Both the position numbers and the translations under genes were made by a program. From Mesostigma viride (lineage: Eukaryota; Streptophyta; Mesostigmatophyceae; Mesostigmatales; Mesostigmataceae), in the NCBI GenBank assembly GCA_009746045.1, contig RPFO01000997.1:1-64000 (forward strand): a DNA stretch of 64,000 nt, read 5' to 3'. Below the pieces are notes generated by a model, which did no database searches, was not told the origin of the DNA, and saw only the letters and a program-made list of their open reading frames with translations. Below, piece after piece: positions 20,779 through 31,800 of this stretch (its first letter is position 1; each line of letters starts with the position of its first letter).

Positions 20779-21307
20779 TAGCGTATAGTCTCAAAAAAAA
20801 AAAAAACAGCTATAAAGTACGCAGCGCGGCGCGACTGCACCGGCCCCTAGAAGATATAGTTGTGTGTATCCCTTGGAGCTAAGCCACACCGACTCTATCT
20901 ACCAGTAACAACCCGTGGTCAGTTTCAAACCGAACATGGATTGGCTCCTTACTCCGTGACCTCTAGTCGGGTTCGTACGCGGTATCATTGAACACAGCGG
21001 TGCTTCTTTCTTACTTGACGCCAATAGAACCTCTGCCTGTGCTGCCGGCGCCACTGACTGACTGGCGAGGGGGAGCTGCTTTACAATCTTTCCGTGGAAC
21101 ACCTTACGCGGCAACCCTTCAAGTCGCAAATTTTTCGCGGTGCTTTGAATTTGGCCGTCCGATCCCTGCCGATCTACGGTCACTAGCTACGCGTCCGCAA
21201 GTGCGTCCCCGTTGATGGAAAGAGCAAGGTGACTGTTGCCGCAAGGCCTTCAGTTCGCGAAGTCCCTCAATAGTCGTTGGTGGATATCCCTATGCGCGCG
21301 GATTCAA

Positions 21308-23159
21308 ATGGCATTGGTAAGAGTCACGGCGGATCAGGCGGTATGGAACAGATTCAACGATGCCCTTGACGACGAAGCGCGCCCACAACACGCGAGTAAA
21401 GATGACTGGGAGGAGGTAGCAAAAAAGGTGATACACAGTAATTCAAAAAAATATCTGAACGAGAGATATAGCAAGAAGGAACAAGACGCGACCCTGCTGG
21501 CGGCAGTAGTTAAACGATGCGTGACCATCTGCCCTTTTATATCCACCCACCTTTTCAGACAGTACAGTGACGCCAAGGAGGCCTACGCCGACCTTGTAGA
21601 CAAGAGTGGCTTTAAAGCACCGGAGCCAGAGACTGCGAGCTTATACGTGGAGAGAGTGATCTCTCGCCGCCTGTCGGTCAGGAAGAATGAGCATAGTAAG
21701 GCGGAGCAGGCTAGGGCCGCCAGACAAGAGGCTGACGCAACAAAGGGCCTGAAAAGACGGCCGTTGGGCAGCATCGTGATGAACCAGGACGCCAGCCAGG
21801 TAAACTCGGTTCGTAATGTTCCCAAATGCAGCAGCATGGTTGAATTTAATCCACCGCAATTTGCGTTACCACTGATATTCTGTTCGATGCTACGTTTGGA
21901 CTTCGTCTTTCATATCCCTTCTTTACCACAATGCTGCAGCAGGGTGCCAAACAGCCGCTACTAAAACGAAAGCAGCCGTCGCCTCCGGCGATCATGCCGC
22001 GGCCGCAGGGCCTGACTCCCTCGACTCCGACAAGTTCAGCGCTGTCGGCAGCCCAGGAGGCTCAGATTGCCGCTCTTTACGCACAGATTGACAGCATCCG
22101 TAGTGGCGGCCTCGCTTCTGCTACATTCGGAGCAGTGTCCCCACCGCCTCCAGTGCCAGGCTTTGAAGGTATATTCGTCTGGAATGGTGTATCCTGCCAG
22201 TACGTATACAGGCATGCTTAAATGTGAATTCTTGGTCGTCTATTGTTTTTTCAGCTGCACATTTCGGCTTTCCTTACAGCAATTGTTTCATCCACAAATG
22301 CGTTATTACTACATTTCTTCATCCTACCGGCTATACCGGAATGGAACTATGCATTAGGTAAGTTCTTTAGGTAAATACTTTTGCCCTTTTCCAACAACTG
22401 TGTGAAAGTGACCCCCCCGTGGGGGCGGAGGGTCCAGGGGGAGTTTGAGGCTGCATAGGCTCTGGGAGGGTAGCTCACGTAAATGACGTTGGTTTCCCAA
22501 CCTCATATCCCATGCTGCTGTGCCATGCCCACCAATGCAACTCCAAACTTCCAACCCTGCCCCCATCCCCTCTTTCAGTGGAGCCCGTTGCCGACAAGGC
22601 CGGATCGGTGGTGCTGGCCGCTGTGCACTGTGCCGGTAAGAGATGCGTTGGATATTTTTGTTGCGCATACTCTTTGATACTTTCAGTGTGTAAGCATAGT
22701 ACGTGCAAGCATTTTTCTCTAAGTGAAGTCCACAGCGTTGTATTTGTTCATGTGTATGGCTGAGATGGTTTTTTGGCGTGCAGGGTCAAGTGGTGTGATG
22801 TGCTCGCTTGAATGCTTATTCTCATTGCAACTTGGTTCGTCCTTTCACCACCCTGACTCCTGTCACATGGTCATATACTCGTGAATCTGATTGCATGCTA
22901 TAACCTGTGCCTGGAGGGTGCAGAAGCCACAAAGGCTCCAGCAAACATCCATCTGCTGAAGCGGTCAAAGAAGGCTGCTGGGCCAACAACACCCGCTGCG
23001 CACAAGGCTGCCGCGCCGGCACCGTCTCCCGCTGAGCACAAGGCCGCCCCGCCACCAGCTCCCGCCGCGCACAAGGCGGCCCCGGCACCGGCTCCCGCTG
23101 TGCACAAGGCCGCCCCGGCACTTCCGGCTCCCGCTGTGCACAAGGCCGGGTCCCAGTAG
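21308..23159 (+). CDS. spliced gene of unknown function inside the 9.3 kb element
   Basis: Four exons inferred from splice sites: 21308-21799 (donor GTAAAC), 21940-22168 (acceptor CTGCAG, donor GTATAT), 22579-22635 (acceptor CTTTCAG, donor GTAAGA) and 22924-23159 (acceptor GGTGCAG, stop TAG). Exon lengths 492, 229, 57 and 236 sum to 1014, giving 337 residues with no internal stop, which supports the model. The N-terminal 160 residues are charged and helical (DDWEEVAKKV, LRSVRKNEHS-type region). The middle is Pro/Ser-rich. The C-terminus is a Pro-Ala-rich tail with repeated AHKAAP units. No domain recognised. The start ATG is the first in the exon; an upstream exon is possible. Confidence 0.55.
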
Positions 23160-23304
23160 AAAACTGCCTTTGATGTTGAAAAACATTGCCTACCCATACA
23201 ACATTTGACAGTGCAACATTTCTTTATTTTCTTGCAGTGGACTGACTAAAGGCTGTCATGCATTATATGTGTTGCATTGTCAACCCCCTGTCACGCAATT
23301 ACAG

Positions 23305-23428
23305 GATCTCGGAAAAGGCAATGAGCTTCCCATCAATGACAACGTGGTTTCCATCGACCTGCCGGAGGTGACCTCATCAACCGATCAGCTTGTGAACACA
23401 CAAGGCCCTATCCAGGAAGCTGCATGAA
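23305..23428 (+). other. candidate extra 3' exon
   Basis: After a good acceptor (CAATTACAG) an open stretch of 41 codons (DLGKGNELPINDNVV...) ends in TGA. The preceding intron-like sequence (tag-AAAACTGCC to ATTACAG) is repeated before a second such exon at about 23619 (DQPASPAAALAEQG...). These may be alternative last exons of the gene at 21308. Confidence 0.3.
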
Positions 23429-23934
23429 CATGCCATCTGTAAGTATATAGCTGCTGGGCTTTTGCATCTGCATGGTTGTTAAGTGCATGTTTGATTGCTA
23501 CAAATGCTCCATGTAGAAGACTGCCATTGATGTTGCATGCTGTCTTACAATGGACTGACTGTCGGCCATCATGCATTATATGTGTTGCATTGTCAATCCC
23601 CTGTCACGTGATTGCAGGACCAACCCGCCAGCCCTGCAGCAGCACTGGCGGAGCAGGGACCTTTGTGTCCCCAAGAAACTGTGGAAGCCCCCCTGTGCTG
23701 CCCCGGCAAAGAGCACTCAAGCTAGTTATCTACATGGGGGCAATCGATTTTGGGATGGCTTAGACATTACAGCATTTGAAATGACATCTGTGCACTGAAT
23801 TTTAGTCCCTTCAGTAATCTGTGGCACGTTGTGGCCACCAGCTTGTGTCATAGCCGACGTCTTGAGCCAACCTCACCTTTGAAGCATAAGCTATGCGTCA
23901 TATTTCAATTAATTAATGAATCATGGTCCTGTGA

Positions 23935-24140
23935 AAATTAATAACTTATCACCCTTGGGTGCTCCTGATTTTTCTGATAACTTATCACCCCTGAGTGCTC
24001 CTGATTTTCCTGATAATTTATCACCCCTGAGTGCTCCTGATTTTTTCTGATAATTTATCACCCCTGAGTGCTCCTGATTTTTTCTGATAATTTATCACCC
24101 CTGAGTGCTCCTGATTTTTTCTGATAATTTATCACCCCTT
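23935..24140. repeat. tandem repeat of about 38 bp near right end
   Basis: Six copies of a unit containing TTATCACCCCTGAGTGCTCC and CTGATTTTTTCTGATAA, inside the right terminus of the 9.3 kb element. It shares the TGATAA word with the subterminal arrays. Confidence 0.8.
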
Positions 24141-24351
24141 TTTTATCAGAAAAATGTCAAAACTGTGCCTTTTTTTATCAGTTTTTATCAGTTTTATCAG
24201 GGAAAAAAAGCCATTATCAGGCCATTATCAGGCGTTTATCAGGACTTTATCAGGCGTTTATCAGTGTTTATCAGCGTTTATCAGCGTTTATCAGCGTTTA
24301 TCAGCGTTTATCAGGTGCAAAAAAAGGGAAAACTGACAATGTCAGGGCCCA
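24141..24351 (-). repeat. right subterminal array of TGATAAACGC units
   Basis: On the plus strand the units read GCGTTTATCA, so the array is inverted relative to 15168-15345. About five perfect consecutive units near 24260-24312. Confidence 0.85.
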
Positions 24352-24402
24352 AGTTACTAGTGCGCTTAGTATCGATTCCGTAAGGAATCGTTGTATATAA
24401 CT
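24352..24402 (-). repeat. right terminal inverted repeat of the 9.3 kb element
   Basis: Reverse complement begins AGTTATATACAACGATTCC and matches 15110-15160 at 49 of 51 positions. Confidence 0.8.
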
Positions 24403-24652
24403 CCCCCCAGTGGGGAAGCGCCCGCGTGTGCAATCCCGCGGGAGGCACGCCAGATAGCTCCCCCTAGGGCAGCGTGCGGCTGCCTAGATAGATGTTGTAG
24501 TTAGAATGCTGTAAGATAGATGTAGTATGTAGCCAATGTAGATAGATTAGACCGGTACAGTAGGAATGTTTGCACCCATCCATCCATCCATCGGGGTTAA
24601 TGCTCCGTGACTCCCCAACGGGAGCACGAGTCTAATTAATTAATTAATTAAT

Positions 24653-25238
24653 ATGCCCCTTCTCAGCCTGGGCTATGTGCTACATATACTCCCAACGGAG
24701 TTATGTTCCTAATTAATTACGTGTAGAGCGACTATCTAGATGACCTAGACGGTGGGGCCGGAAACAGCATGCTTGATCAGGGCGTGTGTTTCGAGCCTAA
24801 CTGGCCGGGAGTGTCTAGTGGTGAGCACCGTTGCTGCGATCGCTCTCCCACCCTGAATATATATGCTTTACACCCCTAACTTACGAAAGATACTAACTGA
24901 CATCAGTCAGATTACACATATAGATTCCAAGGTACTGTCCCGTACCGTCTAGGGCCCAACACAAAGGACCATCAAAAGGGCACTCCGCAGATAAGTCCCA
25001 AAAAGTCCAGTCAGGCCAGGAATCATAACATCATAACTGGCCTGCGCTGGTTGTCTCCTTGACAACACTTTGGCCGTACAAAGGATTCAACCATTTACAC
25101 TTCGATCTGGAACGCTGAACTACAAGTTCGCGTCCACTTGGATGTAACAGTATTAATTAATTAATTAATTAATTAAATTAATTAAAATCATAGCTCCGTT
25201 GGGAGCATATGTAACACATAGCCCTGAGAAAGGGGCAT
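24653..25238. mobile_element. 586-bp inverted-repeat element (TTAA-rich MITE family)
   Basis: Left end ATGCCCCTTCTCAG...CTATGTGCTACATAT...CTCCCAACGGAGTTATG; right end is its imperfect inverse at 25186-25238. Similar ends occur at 34037-34105, 34520-34582 and 36820-36875. There is no ORF, and TTAATTAA runs lie next to the ends. Confidence 0.55.
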
Positions 25239-25773
25239 CTATGGGTTCGTAATACAATCAGGGCTACAACCTGCACGTGGAGGATGTATGTACAACTATC
25301 CCGTGCTCTGGGTGCACAAGGTGCACCTGCACCGCCATGATGGTTCATGCCTCCTTATCAAGCACAGGCACCCAGGGGGGCCTTGAGGAGAGGGCCTAGA
25401 AGGCCTGCATGACATATGGGGTGGAGGGTATGTGGCTAGGCTATAGCTGGTGTACACATGGCATCTCAGCAGAGAGTAACTCCCTGCATAGGCATAGCAT
25501 GGCTAAATTCTTAATCATTCATGCATCATCCATGGGAGGTCCCATTGTAGGCTGGGCGCGGCTAAATACTGAAAGCATCATCCATGGGGGCCATTATTAT
25601 GGGCGCACATGCGCGTGGGCCAGTCGAGCCACCATGCGAGGTAGCCATGGCTGACGGCGGAGCTCATAACTTTCACGTTTGAGCACCGAATTTAGCCGTG
25701 AATATCACAATCGACGCGTCTTTCTACGACGCACATGCTGATATAATTTTCCGAAGCTATTACGCAATATACG
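25239..25773 (+). other. no gene; LINE 5' UTR at the right end
   Basis: 25239-25660 has dispersed repeat words (CATCCATGGGGG, GGCTAAATTC) and no coding signal. 25661-25773 matches 9419-9560 and, inverted, 42316-42450 (GAGCTCATAACTTTCACGTTTGAG), and leads into ORF1 at 25774, so it is read as the 5' UTR. Confidence 0.5.
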
Positions 25774-27036
25774 ATGAGCAAACGCCTCTCGACGCAACGC
25801 AGCCTGGCGGCTGCGCTCAGCAATGAAAATACGTCGCCTGCAGCCCCGGCTGCAGCTTCGCCAACCGGCCAGACAGAAGGCCGTGGCGCCACTAGCCAAG
25901 CTCTAGTGGTCGCCCAGCCCCCTGCTGCGCCTGCTTCGCCAGCAGCGTCGCCTGAACCCAAGCGCCGTCGCCCTGCCCAGCCGAGCTGGGTCGAGATCGA
26001 ATTTGTAGCCGAAGCCCGCCAGCCCGACTTCTTGGACAAGTTTACCGAGGAACGCATCCTGGGCTTCGTGTTTTTTGGATCACACGCCTCGCTTGTTGAA
26101 TTGTGCAAGCAGCTCTTCATCCGAGGTCGCCTCTTTGATCCTCGCCTGAATCGCGTCTCCTCTTTCGACCACTTTCCCAGCCTCCGCCGCCCCATCCTCC
26201 AGGAATTCGCTCTCTTTTCCCTCCTTCAATGGACGCTCCATCTCGGAGCTTTGGCCCCCAAAGCCCCTCACCACCGAATCCTCCATCCGCTCACTCCTCA
26301 AGGAGGCCCTCGAGCAGCACGTGGCCCCCATCGCAGCAGATGTGGCGCGGTCATGGGCAGCACGCTGGCTGCCGAGCTCCCCCTCCTCTCCACCGCCACC
26401 TCTACCATCTCCACCGCCAGCTCCACCCTCGATCCTCGCCTCCTCCACCGTCATGCACCACCTCCACCTCCGACGCCATCACCGCCCAGCTCCGTGACAT
26501 CGACCAGCGTCTTAAGGACAACGCCATCGCTATCGAGGTTCTGCAGAACACCGCAGGCCTCACCGCCCAGGCGGTGAAGGACATTGCCGCCAAGCCAGCC
26601 CCGGCTGCATGGCCTGGCCGGCGATGCTCCTCCCATCACCACCTGGGCGGACATGCTTTTAAGCAACATATACCACCTCCACCACCTCCGCCGTCGCAGC
26701 CCAGCTCCAACGGCAGACGCTTGACCTCCGCGAGGAGGCCGAGCTCGCCAAGCGCAGCCTCAACGTCATTGTCAAGAACTTCACCATGGAGGAAGGTGAG
26801 AATTCCGAGAAGCTTACGCGTGCGAGAGTTGAGAGAGAAATCCTTGGTCGCATGGGCCTTAACGGTGAGATCGAGCTGGTCGCCCACCGCCTTCCCCGCG
26901 CGCGGGGTAAGGCAGGGCCGCCCCCGCTCCTTCTCACCTTTAAGACCCCGGCGGACAAGATTTCTTTTCTCAGACGCCGCAAGCGGCTCGAGAAGACTCT
27001 CTTCACCCTTGATGACGACTTGACCCTGGCAGCAAC
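25774..27036 (+). pseudogene. ORF1 of LINE-type element, 5' part, interrupted by element B
   Basis: ATG at 25774 (MSKRLSTQRSLAAAL). Frame 1 stays open to about 26230: Ala/Pro-rich N-terminus, then FTEERILGFVFFG and a conserved region. It then changes frame: a helical segment (DIDQRLKDNAIAIEVLQ, AVKDIAA), a proline-rich gap, and an RRM-like part (SLNVIVKNF near 26750, PLLLTFKTPADKISFLRRRKR near 26930) ending LFTLDDDLTLA at the insertion point. The remainder of the ORF resumes at 33492. At least two frame changes make it a pseudogene. Compared with 34686, two bases are missing just before the target site. Confidence 0.65.
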
Positions 27037-27518
27037 AGTTGGTTGGAGACCCATCTAGGGTCCACATGGGTCCTCAGAGATAGAGGATCTTGTACAGATT
27101 ACTACAATATACTTTATTGTAGTATTGGGCCAATGGCTGTACTTCACTAGTACTCGCCAATGGGATAACGCCACGTAGAATATGTGGGCGTCTCCCAGGC
27201 CTCCACGTCACCGGCTGGTCAAGGGCCGGTGTAGTACTGTCAATAGGACTGAGCCGACTATCGGCCTATTATGTATGCGCATCTGCCTTGGTACCTCCTA
27301 GAGGATTCTAGAAGTATCTAACACGCGGCATGCACTGAACTACACGGAATGCATGTCCACGTAGGATATTCAGCAAGACTGATGAAGGTGCCAAGCGCAA
27401 TAGAATATATGCGCAACGAAGACGAATTATGCAGCAACGACAATAACGTATGAGAACAATAAACACAACGTTCATTTCATGCTTTCTGATTTACATCGCA
27501 TTCCATTTATTTGCAACT
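27037..27518 (+). repeat. 5' LTR of element B (482 bp)
   Basis: Starts AGTTGGTTGGAG and ends TTTGCAACT, so termini are AGTTG/CAACT instead of TG...CA. Differences from the 3' LTR are near 27458, 27464 and 27492. A weak TATA-like AATATATG lies at 27404. Confidence 0.92.
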
Positions 27519-27531
27519 TGTATTCATTGCA

Positions 27532-28773
27532 ATGTCTTCGGACGACAATCTTTCAGAGCAGAGGTCTGGCCCTGGTGAGCACGGACCGGCTCAATTTTCT
27601 GTCGACCCTGGCCCAGGCGAGCACAGGGATGACAATAAGAATATGTCCGACCAGCCCCGGGAGGAGGGCTGCGGGCAGGGAAGTACTAGTAGTGACAACC
27701 AGCGTGCGCGTGATAAGGTGCTTCGGCGGGAGACCTTGCTTCAAGAGGCGAAGCTGCTGTCGGCAATCAAGAAATGGGTTCCAGCCCCGCTGGTGCCTGG
27801 TGCTATTCAAGCAGACCGGGATCGCTTTGTAAGCTCTCTTGGGCCGTTTTTCCGCAGGCTCGCGGGCAACCGAGACATCATTCCGGACTGGCTGGAGTTT
27901 CTTCGTGGAACCCCGCTGGGAGACCGCGAGAAAAACCACCCAGAGTGGATTTCGCTGCTGGATAGAGCACAGCGTCTGCGGTGGTCGCCGTTCGAGTTTC
28001 TGCGCCGAGCGAGGGAGACTTTTCTTCGTTCTATCACTGCCAAAACCTGCGACGAGATCGAGGAATTTGTAGATGCAAAGCCGAAGCCCGGGCAGACCAT
28101 CATCGAGCACCTCAACTCTTACTACGACATGCTGGAGAAGCAGGGGCTCCGGTGGCCTGACGAGGCGGTGAATCTCCGATGGATCCAAAACTGTGCTCTG
28201 TCCGAATCCGAGAAGCGGAATTTGGTCGCCAACTGCCGCGGTTACCTGTGCGACACTCACCGATGCAGAGCTCACCTCAAGGAGCTCCTGACGAATCAAA
28301 CCCGTGTTTCCAGAGAAGGAGGTGCCGCGGAGGTGCCTCGTGTCGCCATGGTGATGGAGCAGCAACGGGAAATCTTCTGCTACAACTGCGGGCAGCCCGG
28401 GCACACACGCCGCGCATGTAAGGGTAAGGTTGTCGCTAATTCTGAGTCCTTCCCTCCCTGCACTTTCTGTAATAGGACTAACCATCTGGCTAAGGATTGC
28501 TACTTTCGCAAGTGCAAGTCTTGTGGCAATTCTGGACATGATGCGTCTGCCTGCAGGAGCAAGGCGGGCGCTGGACCCAAGGATACCCAGATGGAGGTCC
28601 TCAAGCTGCTGCAGCAGATCTCCCAAGCCGTCAAGAGCGGTGCCCTTCGTGGTGGCGACGCTTCTCAGCCGCGTGGTGGTGACGCTTCCCAGCCGCGTGG
28701 TGGTGATGCTTCTCAGCCGCGGGGTGGCAATACCTCTCGTGGCCGCAAGAGGAAGCAGCAGCAGAAAAACTAG
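27532..28773 (+). CDS. gag: Gag of copia-like element B
   Basis: ATG at 27532, only 14 nt after the LTR (the open frame extends to a TTG at 27511 that overlaps the LTR). 413 residues. The N-terminus is hydrophilic; the core resembles retrotransposon capsid (LEFLRGTPLGDRE, then helices up to KELLTNQTR). Three CCHC zinc knuckles follow: CYNCGQPGHTRRAC, CTFCNRTNHLAKDC and CKSCGNSGHDASAC. The C-terminus has three to four RGGDASQP repeats and a basic end. The stop TAG at 28771 directly follows AAA AAC. Confidence 0.88.
   Translation: MSSDDNLSEQRSGPGEHGPAQFSVDPGPGEHRDDNKNMSDQPREEGCGQGSTSSDNQRARDKVLRRETLLQEAKLLSAIKKWVPAPLVPGAIQADRDRFVSSLGPFFRRLAGNRDIIPDWLEFLRGTPLGDREKNHPEWISLLDRAQRLRWSPFEFLRRARETFLRSITAKTCDEIEEFVDAKPKPGQTIIEHLNSYYDMLEKQGLRWPDEAVNLRWIQNCALSESEKRNLVANCRGYLCDTHRCRAHLKELLTNQTRVSREGGAAEVPRVAMVMEQQREIFCYNCGQPGHTRRACKGKVVANSESFPPCTFCNRTNHLAKDCYFRKCKSCGNSGHDASACRSKAGAGPKDTQMEVLKLLQQISQAVKSGALRGGDASQPRGGDASQPRGGDASQPRGGNTSRGRKRKQQQKN
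28764..28773 (+). other. candidate -1 frameshift site, GAAAAAC before gag stop
   Basis: The gag frame reads CAG AAA AAC TAG. Pol is in the -1 frame, which is open across this point from at least 28719 to the pol ATG at 28812 and encodes plausible Pol sequence (LDDPLCLYNPYSVLMDADE) with no stop. GAAAAAC is one base from the canonical AAAAAAC slip heptamer, and a stop codon follows immediately. Internal initiation at 28812 is the alternative. Confidence 0.55.
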
Positions 28774-28811
28774 ATGATCCTCTCTGTTTATATAACCCCT
28801 ACAGCGTCCTT

Positions 28812-31800
28812 ATGGATGCTGATGAGAGTGGACTCATGGCAGATGAGGCCTGCCAGGTGGTAGGGGCTCCAGCAGTAACCCCTACTGACCGTAAAGCTGC
28901 CCCAGTGAGCAGCAGTAAAAGTGCCCCTGTTTGTGGCATTCCTATCCATGCCTGGAATAAAAAGAGTACCCCAGAGGGAACTCTTCCTGTAAATAATACA
29001 TGTGGATCTGCTCCTGGTTGTAGACAGATGCCACATGGTGTTGCCCAGGTGAGCAACGTATCTGTGAACAATACATGTGGTGCAGCTCCTGTTTGTAGCC
29101 AAGCACCCATTGATATTGTTAACAGTCAAGCTCCTCAGAGCAATAATCCTTGTTATATTGATAATAAAAACTTGGACTCTTGCTCTGCCAGGAACGTGGA
29201 TGCCCGTCCATGTCCTGAAGAGCCTGAGCCTAATGATTGTATTAATCTTAGGACTCTGGCTAAGAGTTTGCATGATGCCTGTGGCCATGGAAACAATGCC
29301 ATTAGGCTTGTTCAAGCCATTAATAACAAGGCTCTCTGGCAGGCTTATCAAGATGTCAGAGAACATTGTGTGTGCCAATTGTGTGCTAACAAGCCTTCCA
29401 AACGTCATGCAAAGCATCCTGCAGATGGTAGGGGTAATCTACAAGCTGATATCCTCTACTTCACCAATTACAGGCAATTGCCTTACTTGGTGGCTGTGGA
29501 TGAATGGTCAGGCTACATTGGAATTGAACCTATGGCAGCAGGGGATGAGAATACTCTCCATGCCGCAGTTCTTGTTATTCTGCAGAAGTTTGCAGTTATT
29601 CATAAGCTGCAGATGGACTTGCAGTTTAACTGCCTGACCAAATACTCTGATCTGCCTTTCCTAAGGATTGTGGGTCGTGAAGATCACCAAGCCCAAGGCA
29701 AGGTTGACAGATATATACAGGAGCTTAAGAAGTTGGTAATATCCGGGGACTATCCTGAGATGTTTAAACCAACTTTTGCTGTCAGGTGTTTGGGTGCTGC
29801 AAAAGTGGAAAACACCATGAACAACCGTTTTCATACTATCAAGGTGCGTGGTGTTCCACGGCTGGTCTCACCTCGTGGACTAGCAGGTGGCCTCTACCCT
29901 GATGACATCATGCAGGCATGGAGTAAGCAGAGGTGGGCACAGTATGCTCATCTCTGTGAAAAGGATAAACAGAGAGGAGAATCATTAAAATTTGAGGTGG
30001 GAGACCAGGTGATCTTCCACAAAGAAAATGCTCCTGGTAAACGTGGTTATTGGCAGGGTCCAGGGACCATAACCTCAGTTGACCTGGAGATGAAAACTGC
30101 TGATGTGGTCTGGAATGGGACCACTTATCATCTGGCTTGGAATAGATTGAAGAGAGATCCAATGAACGTTCAAGAAAATCCCCTGGAAATTATGGCCCCT
30201 GAAGAGGCACTTGGATCTCCCAATCTTTCCTGTCCACCTTTGGCCAGTGAACAGGCTGGACTCCAACTACCAGAAAGGGCGGCCTCCCATCAACTGGAGC
30301 CTACTACTCAGCAAGCTCAGCCTAAGACATTGACTGGGATATCACAGGATGATATGGATGAAGCTGACTTGTTGGATAATAGGGTGTCTGATCAGCACCG
30401 GAAGCTCCGGCCGTTGGAACATGGGCTTGAGACCCCTGGGCAGGTGGATAACATATTTCAGTCTGAACAGCCAAAGCTTGGATCCAATTACCCTGGTAAT
30501 AAGCCATTGCCCTTGGAGACTGATGGGATTCCAGCCCAAGGAAGACAAGCTGAGGAGGGGTTGTCCAGGTTGAACACTCAGCTCGGCAAGAGAGGCAATC
30601 CTCAAGAGCTTCGGGATATTGTAAAGAAGCTCAAGCCCTCACTAAAGATTGCCAAAATAACTTCTCTTCTAGAGAAGGGCATGGACCTTGATGGCTTTGA
30701 TGTGGATACCAAAGCAGAGGTCTCTGTCACCTCGCCCTTTAATGCTTTGCTGGATAAGTATTCCCTTGAACCCAGTCCATGGACTATTGTCCAAGACTTT
30801 GCGGGTAACACTGATCATCAAGTTCTTGGGAATATCACTATCCCATTCTTGGGTGAGTCTTTGACACTTTGTGTTGTTGATGGCTATAAGGGACCCACTC
30901 TCATTGGCCAGCCATTCTTGGTGACTCCCGGTGTTACCATTGTTGATGGCCCCAATAACACAAAGAGTCTCCTAAAAACCCATTGTGACCCAATTCCTCT
31001 GGAATCATTCAGATGTCTCTTGCCTCTTGAAATGTTCCAGAAGGCAAATTGGAAGACCGCCTGTGTCGGTTCAATAAAAGGAGCAGAATGGGGAAGGGAT
31101 ATACCCCCAGCTTCTGAGCTGGTAGAACCCGCCCAGCTCAGTGTGACTTCTCTTGGTCTCACAAAAAGGTCATTTGCTGCTCATAGCCCCATGTCCTTTG
31201 ATGATGTAGACCTGGATTGTCACACTTTCGCTGGCCTTGAGGCCTGGCGAGTAGCATTGGCGCGTGCGCTCCAGGAGTGGCAAACGCTGGATGTTTTTGA
31301 AGGCATTTCAGAACCTCCACCCAATGCTCAAATGCTTCAGTTGCGTTTTGTATGCAAGATGAAGAGCAAGCTTGGTGAGCCTCCCATACCAAACGCACGT
31401 CCAGTCGTGACCCAGTTCCATGGTACTACAGACTTTGATAAGGAGGAGCTGTACACTCCTGGCCTGTCACATCCTGTTCTCAGGCTTATTCTTAGTCTGT
31501 ACCTTGGTGCTTTGGACTATGGCTTGGATTATGGAGCAGAAATTGATGACTTCACCAGGGCCTTTTTGCATGGTGATCCTCAGGTGGCCAGAGCCACTTG
31601 GCAAGCTCAAAGACCCTGTTGTGTTAAGACCCCAGCATGCTGGATAGCTGAAGTAGGTCATCCCTACATGCAGCCTAAAGTGGGCTGGGAAGGACTGGTC
31701 AGCAGTCCAGTCATCTGGTATGAAACCATTGCTCCTGCCATCCAGGAGAGATGTCAGATGCAACAATCTCATCTTGCTTATTGTCTCTTTGTGGGGCAAT

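Larger units (their letters stand above)
15110..24402. mobile_element. 9.3 kb foldback-like element with inverted termini and cargo
   Basis: The 51-bp ends (15110-15160 and 24352-24402) are inverted repeats with two mismatches. Just inside each lies an array of TGATAAACGC-type units, again in inverted orientation (15168-15345 and 24130-24310). Terminal inverted repeats followed by short tandem repeats are the layout of foldback transposons. Inside are G-rich arrays, tandem palindromes, a TA-flanked small element and a spliced gene at 21308-23159. No transposase was recognised, so the element would be non-autonomous. No target-site duplication is evident next to the ends. Two separately inserted ends are the alternative. 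Confidence 0.65.

Noticed and set aside
22255-22357. Extra exon between exons 2 and 3 of the gene at 21308
   Set aside because: It has splice-like ends and is open, but including it puts the next exons in a poorer frame; skipping it gives a consistent phase throughout.
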